A stretch of 25,190 bases of DNA from a virus: IMG/VR virus record IMGVR_UViG_3300018416_000106, positions 1-25,190 of that record. One strand, written 5' to 3'. Every line of letters starts with the position of its first letter. Position 1 is the first letter of the stretch. Of this stretch, positions 15,603 through 23,576 are shown piece after piece. The position numbers and the translations under genes were made by a program. A model generated the notes under the pieces. That model did no database searches. It worked only from the letters and a program-made list of their open reading frames with translations, and was not told where the DNA came from.

Positions 15603-18600
15603 ATGATGAAAATAGCGATTATTGACCTTTTAGGTCTTACATATGATGGTTCTACATTATCAAAAAGAGGATTAGGCGGATCTGAATCAGCAGTTATCCT
15701 CATGTCAAAGGAATTAGTAAAGATAGGATTTGATGTTACTGTCTTTAATAATTGTATTGATTCAGAAGCCAGCCCGGGCGAATATGATGGTGTAAAATTT
15801 ATAGATCATACCCAATTTAAAGATAATATCAATTATGATATTATTATTTCTTCAAGATCTGTTTATCCTTTCTTTTCTGATAACAAATACGCAAGAGTAT
15901 GTGCAAATGCCAAACATAAAATAGTTTGGATGCACGATACTTTTTGTGAAGGTGATAATCATATTGAAGATATGCTAAATCAAGGGGCAATAGATGAGCT
16001 ATTTACCTTATCAGATTTCCATTCTTCTTATGTTTTAAATTGTGATCATGGTAATAAAAGAAATTTTGAAGTTCTAAAAAATAAAATTTTTATGACAAGA
16101 AATGGTGCAGTTAAACATATTAAAGAAGTTGATCTTAATAAAAAAGATCATAATATGTTTATTTTTAATGCTTCTGTTACTAAGGGATTAACTCCTTTAT
16201 TAGAAGATATCTGGCCAGAGGTAAAAAAGAATATCCCGGCCGCACACCTAACTGTAATAGGTGGTTACTATAGATTCAGAGAAGGTGCAGAGCCAGATGC
16301 TCAAGAGAAAACCCTTCGGAAATTTGTAGATGAATATCCAAAGGAAATGGATGTTACCTTTACTGGTGTAATACCACAATTTGAAATAGCAAATCTTTTA
16401 GCAAAATCTACCTTTATGATATACCCAGCAGATTTTCCAGAGACTTTTGGCATATCTTCACTTGAATCTTTATTATATAAAACACCTATTATTACATGTA
16501 ACTTTGGGGCTTTAGAAGAAACTGCAATTGATTTAGCTTGTTATAAAATTGATTATGCAAATATGCCAAATAGTTTATTTCCAAATATTAATCGGAAAGA
16601 CCAAGCTAAGAAATTTATACAGAAGACTATTCAAGCTTATAAAGACAGATATCTTTTGCAGCAAAAACAAAATTATTGCGATGTTGTTGATGATGTTTAT
16701 GGCTGGGATACAGTTGCTTTACAATGGAAACAACATTTATATAGAAAATTAGAAAAATATTTACCGGTTAATGAATATAGAGAAGTAACTCGTATTAATC
16801 AAAAGGTTGCAAGAATATATGGTAGAAGATTTGCAAATCTAGAAGAAAGAGAAGTATACCAGAGTTTCGGAAAACAAAATAGAATTATTATTATCTCTCC
16901 ATATCGTAATGCTGATAATTACATTATAGATCATTGTTTATCTATTGATCAACAAGACTATGATAACTATATGCATATAGTAATTGATGACTGTTCGGAT
17001 TATGCAATACAGCTACCTCAAAGCGATAAAAGACAATATATTAGAAATGTAGAAAGGCGCGGTTGTATTGCTAATCAACTTATGGCATTTAAAAAATATG
17101 TCAGAGATGATGACATTGTTATTCTTTTAGATGGCGATGATTTCCTAGTTAGCAATAATACACTATTTCACTATTATAATGATTGTTATAATAACGGCAT
17201 AGAATTTACATATGGTTCATGCTGGAGTATGGCAGACGAGATACCATTAGTTGCGCAGGATTATCCAGCAGAAGTAAAAGCAAATAGATCCTATAGGAAG
17301 CATCATTTTAATTGGATAATTCCTTATACACATCTTCGTACATTTAAGGGTAGTCTTTTAAAAGATTTAAATGAATCTATATTTAAAAGGGATGGTGAAT
17401 TTATGATGAGTGGTATGGATAATCCACTTTTTTATGAATTAATTGAAAAATGTGATCCGGATAAGATCAAAGCAGTAAAAGAAATAATGTGTTTTTATAA
17501 TGATATAAATCCGTTAAATGATTATAAAATACATTCAGATGAACAGAACTTAAACGTTGCTGTAGCACTAGGTAATGAAAAAATGAAAAAAATATTAATT
17601 GCTATACCTACTAATAAATATATAGAGCCTGAAACATTTAAATCAATTTACGATTTAGATATTCCTGATGGTTTCGAAACTCAATTTGAATTCTTTTACG
17701 GATATCAAATTGATCAAATAAGAAATCTAATTGCTGATTGGGGTAAAAAATACGATTATCTTTTCTGTGTTGATAGTGATATTATATTACCTAAAGATTC
17801 TTTAACAAAGCTTTTAAAAGCAAATAAAGATATTATATCTGGTCTTTATATTCAAAGAAAATATGGACAACAAATACCGGAATTATTTAAAAGGGTATCT
17901 ACCGGTACAATTCATTATGATATTAATGAACTTATTTCTGGTGTTATGGAGGTAGATGCATGTGGTTTTGGGTGTGTTTTAATAAAGGGTCACGTACTAA
18001 AAGAAATGCAATATCCACATTTCTTATATAGGTCCTCAATCGATTTTAACGATACTGAATCTGAAGATACATATTTTTGTAGAAAGGCAAAGGAAAATGG
18101 GTATTCTATTTGGGCAGATACAACTATAGTTTGCAGTCATAAAGGTACCTATGAGCATGTTCCTAAAGTGAATTCAGTACAGCCTGATGTATATGATGTA
18201 AAAGAAAGACTTAGATTTCTTTCTAATGAGAAACAACTTTTTCCAAGAGATCATGTAAATTATTTAAAAGAAATAAGCCGAGAATATACGCCAAAGGTAA
18301 TATATGATATTGGCGCTTGTGTTTTACATTGGACAAATGAAGCAGAAAAAATTTGGCCGGATTCTAAATTTATTGCTTTCGAAGCAATGGATGAATGTGA
18401 ATTTTTATATAAAGAAAAGGGTATAGAATATGCAATAGGTGCATTAGGAGATAAGCAACGAATAGTTGATTTCTATAAAAATACCTATCATCCTGCGGGA
18501 AATAGCTATTACCTACAGAATGTATTAGTCGCGCCGGAAACACCTCAATATTTTAATGAGTCGCATAAGATTAAGACCGGTTTAATGCCCTTAGATACTG

Positions 18601-18866
18601 TAGTTAAAATGGGTAATTTTCCTGCACCGGATTTAATTAAGATCGATGTTCAAGGTGCAGAAATGGATATCATAAAGGGTGCTCAAGAAACCTTAAAAAC
18701 AGTACAACATCTAATATTAGAACTACAAGAGGTAGAATATAATACTGGCGCACCGTTAAGAGAACAAGTAATTGATTATTTAGATTCTATTGGATTTACT
18801 TTAATTAAAAGATTTAGTAACAACGGTCCAGATGGGGATTATCACTTTAAAAGGAAAAGTGTATAA
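15603..18866 (+). CDS. Four-domain enzyme: three glycosyltransferase domains plus FkbM-type methyltransferase
   Basis: The protein has 1087 residues. Domain 1 (about 1-400) is a GT4-like GT-B fold, with the GLGGSESA loop at 23-30 and an E-x7-E motif at Glu280 and Glu288. Domain 2 (about 424-645) is GT2-like GT-A, with SPYRNADNYI, IDDCSD and the acidic DGDD at 510-513. Domain 3 (about 662-870) starts KKILIAIPTNKY and has a DSD motif at 724-726 in FCVDSDIILP, like another GT-A sugar-nucleotide transferase. Domain 4 (about 898-1080) has the FkbM/SAM pattern: YDIGA at 901-905, FIAFEA and IDVQGAE at 1014-1020. Together they could build and O-methylate a short glycan. The context suggests virion-fibre or host-surface glycans as substrate; this is inference. 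ATG is doubled (15603, 15606), with no Shine-Dalgarno sequence in the preceding 20 bases. Confidence 0.8.
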   Translation: MMKIAIIDLLGLTYDGSTLSKRGLGGSESAVILMSKELVKIGFDVTVFNNCIDSEASPGEYDGVKFIDHTQFKDNINYDIIISSRSVYPFFSDNKYARVCANAKHKIVWMHDTFCEGDNHIEDMLNQGAIDELFTLSDFHSSYVLNCDHGNKRNFEVLKNKIFMTRNGAVKHIKEVDLNKKDHNMFIFNASVTKGLTPLLEDIWPEVKKNIPAAHLTVIGGYYRFREGAEPDAQEKTLRKFVDEYPKEMDVTFTGVIPQFEIANLLAKSTFMIYPADFPETFGISSLESLLYKTPIITCNFGALEETAIDLACYKIDYANMPNSLFPNINRKDQAKKFIQKTIQAYKDRYLLQQKQNYCDVVDDVYGWDTVALQWKQHLYRKLEKYLPVNEYREVTRINQKVARIYGRRFANLEEREVYQSFGKQNRIIIISPYRNADNYIIDHCLSIDQQDYDNYMHIVIDDCSDYAIQLPQSDKRQYIRNVERRGCIANQLMAFKKYVRDDDIVILLDGDDFLVSNNTLFHYYNDCYNNGIEFTYGSCWSMADEIPLVAQDYPAEVKANRSYRKHHFNWIIPYTHLRTFKGSLLKDLNESIFKRDGEFMMSGMDNPLFYELIEKCDPDKIKAVKEIMCFYNDINPLNDYKIHSDEQNLNVAVALGNEKMKKILIAIPTNKYIEPETFKSIYDLDIPDGFETQFEFFYGYQIDQIRNLIADWGKKYDYLFCVDSDIILPKDSLTKLLKANKDIISGLYIQRKYGQQIPELFKRVSTGTIHYDINELISGVMEVDACGFGCVLIKGHVLKEMQYPHFLYRSSIDFNDTESEDTYFCRKAKENGYSIWADTTIVCSHKGTYEHVPKVNSVQPDVYDVKERLRFLSNEKQLFPRDHVNYLKEISREYTPKVIYDIGACVLHWTNEAEKIWPDSKFIAFEAMDECEFLYKEKGIEYAIGALGDKQRIVDFYKNTYHPAGNSYYLQNVLVAPETPQYFNESHKIKTGLMPLDTVVKMGNFPAPDLIKIDVQGAEMDIIKGAQETLKTVQHLILELQEVEYNTGAPLREQVIDYLDSIGFTLIKRFSNNGPDGDYHFKRKSV

Positions 18867-18869
18867 ATA
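18862..18869 (+). promoter_or_regulatory. T4-like late promoter before gene 13
   Basis: TATAAATA, an exact late-promoter match, overlaps the TAA stop of the glycosyltransferase gene and lies 35 bases before the gp13 start. It is centred in the inverted repeat GTGTATAAATACAC (18861-18874). It probably starts the neck/terminase transcription unit. Confidence 0.7.
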
Positions 18870-18904
18870 CACAGATATAACGATAAAAACCCTAGGGGAT
18901 CTTT

Positions 18905-19660
18905 ATGGCTAATCCAACATCTCGAGCAACACTTATAGAATATTGTAAACGGAGACTCGGTGATCCTGTGATTGAAATTAATATCGACCCGGATCAAGCA
19001 GAAGATCGGGTTGACGAAGCGCTTCAATATTATCAAGAGTTTCATTCTGACGCAACTACTAAAACTTATCTCAAACATCTTGTTACTTCAACAGATGTGA
19101 CAAACGAATATATTCCTATTTCATCGGATATACTTTTTGTTTCAAAGCTGTTTCCTACGGCAAGCTCTTTTAATTCATCATTCAACTTTTTTGATATTAA
19201 ATACCAAATGATGTTAAATGATATTGCAGATCTTCAGAATTTTGCCGGAGATCTCGCATACTATGAACAAATGCAACAGTATTTAGGTATGCTTGATATG
19301 AAATTAAATGGTTCACCACAAGTACAATTTAGTAGACATCAAGATAGATTGTATATTTTCGGGGACTTTGCAGATGGAGATATAAAAGCTGGTGAATATA
19401 TCATAGCAGAAGTTTATACTATTATCGATCCAAATACACACACATCAATATACAATGATATATGGCTTAAGGAATACACTACTTCCCTTATTAAACAACA
19501 ATGGGGTCAGAATTTAATTAAGTTTGAGGGTATGCAACTACCTGGTGGTGTTACCTTAAATGGTAGACAGATATATGATGATGCAACAGGGGAAATTGCT
19601 TCACTCAGAGAAACTATAAGACTAGAGCACGAACTTCCAGCAGATTTTTTTGTAGGTTAA
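18905..19660 (+). CDS. 13: Neck protein gp13
   Basis: The protein has 251 residues; T4 gp13 has 309. The start MANPTSRATLIEYCKRRLG, followed by PVIEINIDPDQAEDRVDEAL and YYQEFHSD, is the standard opening of gp13 in marine T4-like phages. gp13 forms a ring with gp14 that closes the filled head and provides the docking surface for the tail. The middle and C-terminal parts (VSKLFP, YYEQMQQYLGML, WLKEYTTSLIKQQWGQNLIKF, quoted in outline) also follow the family. AGGGGAT lies just upstream of the ATG. Position directly before gp14 and gp15 supports the call. Confidence 0.93.
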   Translation: MANPTSRATLIEYCKRRLGDPVIEINIDPDQAEDRVDEALQYYQEFHSDATTKTYLKHLVTSTDVTNEYIPISSDILFVSKLFPTASSFNSSFNFFDIKYQMMLNDIADLQNFAGDLAYYEQMQQYLGMLDMKLNGSPQVQFSRHQDRLYIFGDFADGDIKAGEYIIAEVYTIIDPNTHTSIYNDIWLKEYTTSLIKQQWGQNLIKFEGMQLPGGVTLNGRQIYDDATGEIASLRETIRLEHELPADFFVG

Positions 19661-19661
19661 T

Positions 19662-20537
19662 ATGGCAACCAACGTATACTTTAGTCAAAGAGTAAGATCC
19701 GAACAAAATCTTTATGAAGATATTGTAATTGAATCTCTTAAAATGTATGGACAAGATGTCTATTATCTTCCTCGTGATATTGTAAACGAGGATTCTATTT
19801 TTGGTGAAGATATTCCTTCTAGATTTAATTCTTCTCATAAAATCGAAATGTATATAGAAAATACAGAAGGGTTTGATGGAGAAGGAGATTTATTTACAAG
19901 ATTTGGTGTAGAGATTAGAGACGAAGCAACACTCGTCGTATCGCGACGTAGGTGGGTTCAACAAGTTTCTAGGAAAGATAATGAATTAAATAGTGCTAGA
20001 CCAAGAGAAGGGGATTTAATTTATATCCCTCTTTCAGGATCTTTATTTGAAATAACACACGTAGAACATGAGCAACCTTTTTATCAATTAAGCAATCTAC
20101 CAGTTTTTAAAATGAGATGTCATCTCTTTGAATATAATGATGAAGATTTTGATACAGGTGTTCAGGCAATTCAAAATATTGAAAAAGAACATGCTTATCA
20201 GTATATATTAACATTAGGAGAAGATGGAGCTATTACTATCGGGGGTACAGCTTCTCAAACTCTCAGCAGTGGTGTAGTTATTAGCGGTGAAGTACAGAAA
20301 TATTCAGACTCTGATAACAAGATGCATCTTTCTCATGTAGGCGCAGATGACGGTTTATTCCATACATTTGTCACTAGTGAAACCATTTTGGTAGATGGTG
20401 TTAGTCGTACTGTTATAGCTGTTACAGAAGATAATCAGATATCTGAAAATGAACAGAATGATGACTTTAGTCCGTCTGGATTAAGCTTCCTTGATTTCAG
20501 TGAAGATAATCCATTCGGCGATCCGGAGCTTAATTAA
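19662..20537 (+). CDS. 14: Neck protein gp14
   Basis: The protein has 291 residues; T4 gp14 has 256. It begins MATNVYFSQRVRSEQNLYED and continues with a L-K-M-Y-G-Q-D-V-Y-Y-L-P-R stretch, FGEDIPSRF, and IEMYIENTEGF, which are typical of gp14. It acts with gp13 at the portal vertex in head completion and head-tail joining. The C-terminal 80 residues, after ITIGGTASQ, are acidic (many Asp/Glu) and less conserved, which accounts for the extra length. There is one base between the gp13 stop and this start, and the stop overlaps the gp15 ATG by one base (TAATG). The trio is probably translated in step. Confidence 0.93.
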   Translation: MATNVYFSQRVRSEQNLYEDIVIESLKMYGQDVYYLPRDIVNEDSIFGEDIPSRFNSSHKIEMYIENTEGFDGEGDLFTRFGVEIRDEATLVVSRRRWVQQVSRKDNELNSARPREGDLIYIPLSGSLFEITHVEHEQPFYQLSNLPVFKMRCHLFEYNDEDFDTGVQAIQNIEKEHAYQYILTLGEDGAITIGGTASQTLSSGVVISGEVQKYSDSDNKMHLSHVGADDGLFHTFVTSETILVDGVSRTVIAVTEDNQISENEQNDDFSPSGLSFLDFSEDNPFGDPELN

Positions 20538-21331
20538 TGTTTGGTACCCATTTTTATCACCAAAAAATTAGAAAATGTGTTGCTATATTTGGCGCTCTTT
20601 TTAATAATCTATATGTACTAAGAAAAAATTCTTCTGGACAAGTCGTTAGTCAGATTAAAGTTCCTTTGTCATATGCACCTAAACAAAAATATCTAGAAAG
20701 AATTAGAGAGCAGCCGGATCTGGATACGACAGATACAAGAGTTGCTATTAAGTTACCTCGTATGTCTTTCGAAATTACTAGTTTTACTTATGATACACAA
20801 AGACAATTGACAAAGATTTCTAATTTTAATACTACAGGAACAGCTTCGACAAACAGACAAAAATTCTATTCACCTGTACCGTATAATATTAATTTTCAAT
20901 TAAATGTATATGCAAAAAATCAAGATGATGCGCTGCAAATTGTAGAACAGATACTGCCAACATTTAATCCACAGTATTCTTTAACTATTAAACCATTCGG
21001 TGTAGAATATCCAGATTTTAAAGAAGATATACCAATTGTAATACAAAGTGTTTCTTTCTCCGATGATTTTGAGGGAGCAATGGAACAAAGACGTACTATT
21101 GTTTATACTCTAGATTTCGAAATGAAAGTCAATTTCTATGGAGCTATAGCTACTAAGGGTATTATCCGTAAAAGCATCGCAGATATATTTGAGATGAATA
21201 CTGGATTAGCAGACTCGGATTTAAAATTAGAAAGAATAGCAGTTGAACCAGATCCATTGTCTGCGATCGGATTAGCTGATAGTGATTTTGGATTTACGAC
21301 TACTATTACACCGTCAATTGATAGTGCATAA
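20537..21331 (+). CDS. 15: Tail sheath stabiliser / tail completion protein gp15
   Basis: The protein has 264 residues; T4 gp15 has 272. The start MFGTHFYHQKIRKCVAIFGA, then LFNNLYVLRK and a VPLSYAPKQKYLERI stretch, are the gp15 signature, as are RMSFEITSFTYD and YNINFQLNVYAKNQDDALQI. gp15 caps the tail as a hexamer, holds the last sheath ring and connects to the neck. A central PQYSLTIKPFG segment and a TIVYTLDFEMKVNFYG strand agree with the family. The last 40 residues are acidic and end in repeated ADSDF/L motifs. CGGAG lies 8 bases before the ATG. Confidence 0.93.
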   Translation: MFGTHFYHQKIRKCVAIFGALFNNLYVLRKNSSGQVVSQIKVPLSYAPKQKYLERIREQPDLDTTDTRVAIKLPRMSFEITSFTYDTQRQLTKISNFNTTGTASTNRQKFYSPVPYNINFQLNVYAKNQDDALQIVEQILPTFNPQYSLTIKPFGVEYPDFKEDIPIVIQSVSFSDDFEGAMEQRRTIVYTLDFEMKVNFYGAIATKGIIRKSIADIFEMNTGLADSDLKLERIAVEPDPLSAIGLADSDFGFTTTITPSIDSA

Positions 21332-21342
21332 GGAAATAAATT

Positions 21343-21579
21343 ATGGCTGAAAAAGACTACTCTACTCCATGGGATCTTCCGGAAAATTGGGACGAATTAA
21401 CTGAAGAGGAAAGAGAAAATATATTAGATAATTTGCTGCCTACTAATCCAGATTTCGTGCCTGAGATTTGTCCTAATTGTGGACATGATTGTCACGAAGA
21501 AGGCTACCCATGTCTTGAAGAAAATTGTTCATGTGAATCTTGTACTTGCGGTACATGTACACCGGATTATGTAGAATGA
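21343..21579 (+). CDS. Small Cys-rich, probably metal-binding protein of unknown function
   Basis: The protein has 78 residues. The first 45 are acidic and contain WDLPENWDELTEEERENIL. The remainder carries nine Cys and two nearby His in about 30 residues: CPNCGHDCHEE, then CLEENCSCESCTCGTC. CxxC, CxC and C-x2-C pairs suggest zinc-knuckle or metallothionein-like binding of one or more metal ions; this is inference from composition. I do not recognise the family. It has its own AAGGA 8 bases before the ATG. Its last four bases (ATGA) hold the start of gp16, so the two proteins should be made together. No such gene sits between 15 and 16 in T4. It might be a packaging cofactor or a regulator. 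Confidence 0.75.
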   Translation: MAEKDYSTPWDLPENWDELTEEERENILDNLLPTNPDFVPEICPNCGHDCHEEGYPCLEENCSCESCTCGTCTPDYVE

Positions 21580-21914
21580 AAGAGTCAAAAGATAATTTAA
21601 AGAATGATTATGATTATTCTCGAGAAACATATTACGAATTAATTGAAAAAGGTAAAGATGCTTTAGAGAATATGATTGAGGTCGCCCGCGAGAGCGAGCA
21701 CCCGCGAGCGTACGAAGTATTATCAGGTATGATTAAAAATGTATCTGATGTAAATGATAGATTAATGGATTTGAACAAGAAGCAGAAAGAAATTAATCGA
21801 GAAGAAGTAAAACAAGTTGGTAATACTACTAATAATGTATTTCTCGGTTCTACATCTGATCTTCAAAAACTATTACAAAATGATAAAGAAATTATAGATG
21901 TTACACCAAAATGA
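21576..21914 (+). CDS. 16: Small terminase subunit gp16
   Basis: The protein has 112 residues when started at the ATG in the ATGA overlap with the Cys-rich gene. A longer reading from 21540 would run inside that gene and lacks family support. T4 gp16 has 164 residues. The helical core, with YYELIEKGKDALENMIEVA, RESEHPRAYEVLSG and MIKNVSDVNDRLMDLNKKQK, matches the coiled-coil oligomerisation region of marine T4-like gp16. A C-terminal tail, TSDLQKLLQ, follows. gp16 forms a ring that regulates the gp17 motor and recognises DNA for packaging. The stretch 21681-21710 is strikingly GC-rich (24 of 30 bases) compared with the AT-rich surroundings. Confidence 0.9.
   Translation: MKESKDNLKNDYDYSRETYYELIEKGKDALENMIEVARESEHPRAYEVLSGMIKNVSDVNDRLMDLNKKQKEINREEVKQVGNTTNNVFLGSTSDLQKLLQNDKEIIDVTPK
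21685..21708 (+). repeat. GC-rich direct repeat in gene 16, candidate packaging site
   Basis: CCCGCGAG occurs at 21685-21692 and 21701-21708, and GCGAG occurs a third time at 21694-21698. The flanking codons are AT-rich. The peptide encoded (VARESEHPRA) is conserved in gp16, but the codon choice (CGC, GAG, CCG, GCG) is not that of the rest of the gene. In T4, a pac-like sequence has been placed within gene 16. A comparable role here is inference. Confidence 0.35.
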
Positions 21915-23493
21915 GAATTACCTCGGTAATCCAAATGTAAAACGTGACGGTGTACTTCAAGAATGGTCTGAAGATCTAGTTAGAGAATATGCAAAATGCA
22001 TGGGTGATCCTATATACTTTGCAGAAAAATACTGTAAAGTAATTTCTCTAGATGATGGATTAGTTCCATTTAAATTATATCCCTATCAAAAGAATATGTT
22101 TAGGCACTTTAATGAGCATCGGTTTAACATTGTATTGGCTTGCAGACAATCGGGAAAATCGATATCGGCATGTGCGTACTTACTCTGGTTTTCATTATTC
22201 AATTCAGAAAAAACGGTGGCGGTTCTTGCGAATAAGGGGGCAACTGCTAGGGAAATGTTATCTCGTATCACGCTTATGCTGGAGAACATTCCGTTCTTTC
22301 TTCAACCGGGATGTAAAGCGCTTAATAAAGGATCAATCGAATTTAGCAATAACAGCCGGATCATTGCTTCTGCTACTAGTGGTAGCTCTATTCGCGGTCT
22401 TTCAGTAAACCTCCTATATCTAGATGAATTTGCCTTTGTAGAAAGGGCAGCAGAGTTTTATACGTCAACCTATCCTGTGGTATCTGCTGGTAAAGATACA
22501 AAGATTATTGTTACCTCTACTGCAAACGGTATTGGTAATACTTTTTATAAGATATGGGAAGGCGCAACTCAAGGTATAAATGAATTTAATCCATTTAGGG
22601 TTGATTGGTGGGATGTACCAGGTCGTGACGAAGAATGGAAGAAACAAACAGTAGCAAATACCTCTCAATTACAATTTGATCAGGAATTTGGCAATACATT
22701 CTTCGGTACCGGTGATACACTTATTAATGCAGAAACATTAATGGGATTTAGAGCCGGTAAATATGAAAAAATATTAGAAGGTGGTAACCTTATTGTTTAT
22801 AAGGAACCTTTAAAGAATCATGATTATATTATGACAGTCGATGTTGCGAAGGGAAGAGGTCAGGACTATTCAACTTTTAACTTGATCGATATTAGCGTCC
22901 GCCCGTTTCAACAGGTTGCTGTATATCGCAATAACACTATCTCTCCTTTGCTCTTCCCGAATATTATTTATAAATACGCAAAGTCTTATAATGATGCTTA
23001 TGTAGTAATTGAATCAAATGACCAAGGAACAGTTGTCTGCAATGGTTTATATCATGATCTAGAATATGAAAATGTACATGTTGAATCCGCTGTAAAAGCA
23101 AATGCAATTGGTATTGAAATGAATCGTAAGGTCAAAAGACTTGGATGTTCAGCTATTAAGGATATATTAGAAAATAATAAGCTAAATATCGTAGATGAAA
23201 ATACTATTATGGAAATATCGACATTTGTTGCAAAGGGGCAATCCTATGAAGCATCTGATGGTAACCATGATGATTTAATGATGAATCTAGTTATGTTTGG
23301 TTATTTCTCATCGACTCAGTATTTTGGAGATATGACCGATATTAATTTAAAAGATATGTTATTTAAACATAAAATGAAAGAAATTGAAGATGATATTGTA
23401 CCGTTTGGCTTTATTGACGATGCATCGGAACACATTCAAAGGATTGAACAAGAAGAGTCGCCATGGGCGATAGAATACTCCAACGAGTTATAA
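21898..23493 (+). CDS. 17: Large terminase subunit gp17 (packaging ATPase and nuclease)
   Basis: The protein has 531 residues; T4 gp17 has 610. The ATPase domain (about 1-290) has an adenine-binding YPYQ (Gln64), Walker A CRQSGKS (82-88), Walker B LLYLDE (172-177) and a TSTAN coupling motif (206-210). The RNase H-like nuclease domain (about 300-500) has Asp315 in TVDVAKG, Glu372 in VIESND and Asp458/Asp459 in HDDL. The 57-residue spacing between the first two matches T4 Asp401 and Glu458. It pumps DNA into the head and cuts concatemers. The start overlaps gp16 by 17 bases and lacks a strong ribosome site, suggesting coupled translation. All catalytic residues are present, so it should be active. 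Confidence 0.96.
   Translation: MLHQNENYLGNPNVKRDGVLQEWSEDLVREYAKCMGDPIYFAEKYCKVISLDDGLVPFKLYPYQKNMFRHFNEHRFNIVLACRQSGKSISACAYLLWFSLFNSEKTVAVLANKGATAREMLSRITLMLENIPFFLQPGCKALNKGSIEFSNNSRIIASATSGSSIRGLSVNLLYLDEFAFVERAAEFYTSTYPVVSAGKDTKIIVTSTANGIGNTFYKIWEGATQGINEFNPFRVDWWDVPGRDEEWKKQTVANTSQLQFDQEFGNTFFGTGDTLINAETLMGFRAGKYEKILEGGNLIVYKEPLKNHDYIMTVDVAKGRGQDYSTFNLIDISVRPFQQVAVYRNNTISPLLFPNIIYKYAKSYNDAYVVIESNDQGTVVCNGLYHDLEYENVHVESAVKANAIGIEMNRKVKRLGCSAIKDILENNKLNIVDENTIMEISTFVAKGQSYEASDGNHDDLMMNLVMFGYFSSTQYFGDMTDINLKDMLFKHKMKEIEDDIVPFGFIDDASEHIQRIEQEESPWAIEYSNEL
22969..22976 (+). promoter_or_regulatory. Late-promoter-like sequence inside gene 17
   Basis: An exact TATAAATA falls in the coding sequence of the gp17 nuclease domain (Tyr-Lys-Tyr codons). 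It could give an extra late transcript for gene 18. It could equally be chance in AT-rich coding DNA. Confidence 0.25.
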
Positions 23494-23505
23494 AATTACA
23501 ATTAT

Positions 23506-23513
23506 TATAAATA
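23506..23513 (+). promoter_or_regulatory. T4-like late promoter before gene 18
   Basis: TATAAATA lies in the 83-base gap between genes 17 and 18, 63 bases before the gp18 start. A strong separate promoter fits the high copy number needed for the sheath protein. The rest of the gap shows no further gene. Confidence 0.75.
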
Positions 23514-23576
23514 ATACTAATTGAAGATAACCGTATCATGAAATTCTTATAATTCGTAACCGAGAAGGAAAATAAT

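Noticed and set aside
18888-18898. CCCTAGGG palindrome before gene 13 as an operator
   Set aside because: It is eight bases only and overlaps the AGGGGAT ribosome site; chance or ribosome-site function is enough to explain it.
21540-21575. Longer N-terminus for gp16 beginning at 21540
   Set aside because: It would overlap the Cys-rich coding region and adds residues unlike gp16; the ATGA overlap at 21576 is the natural start.
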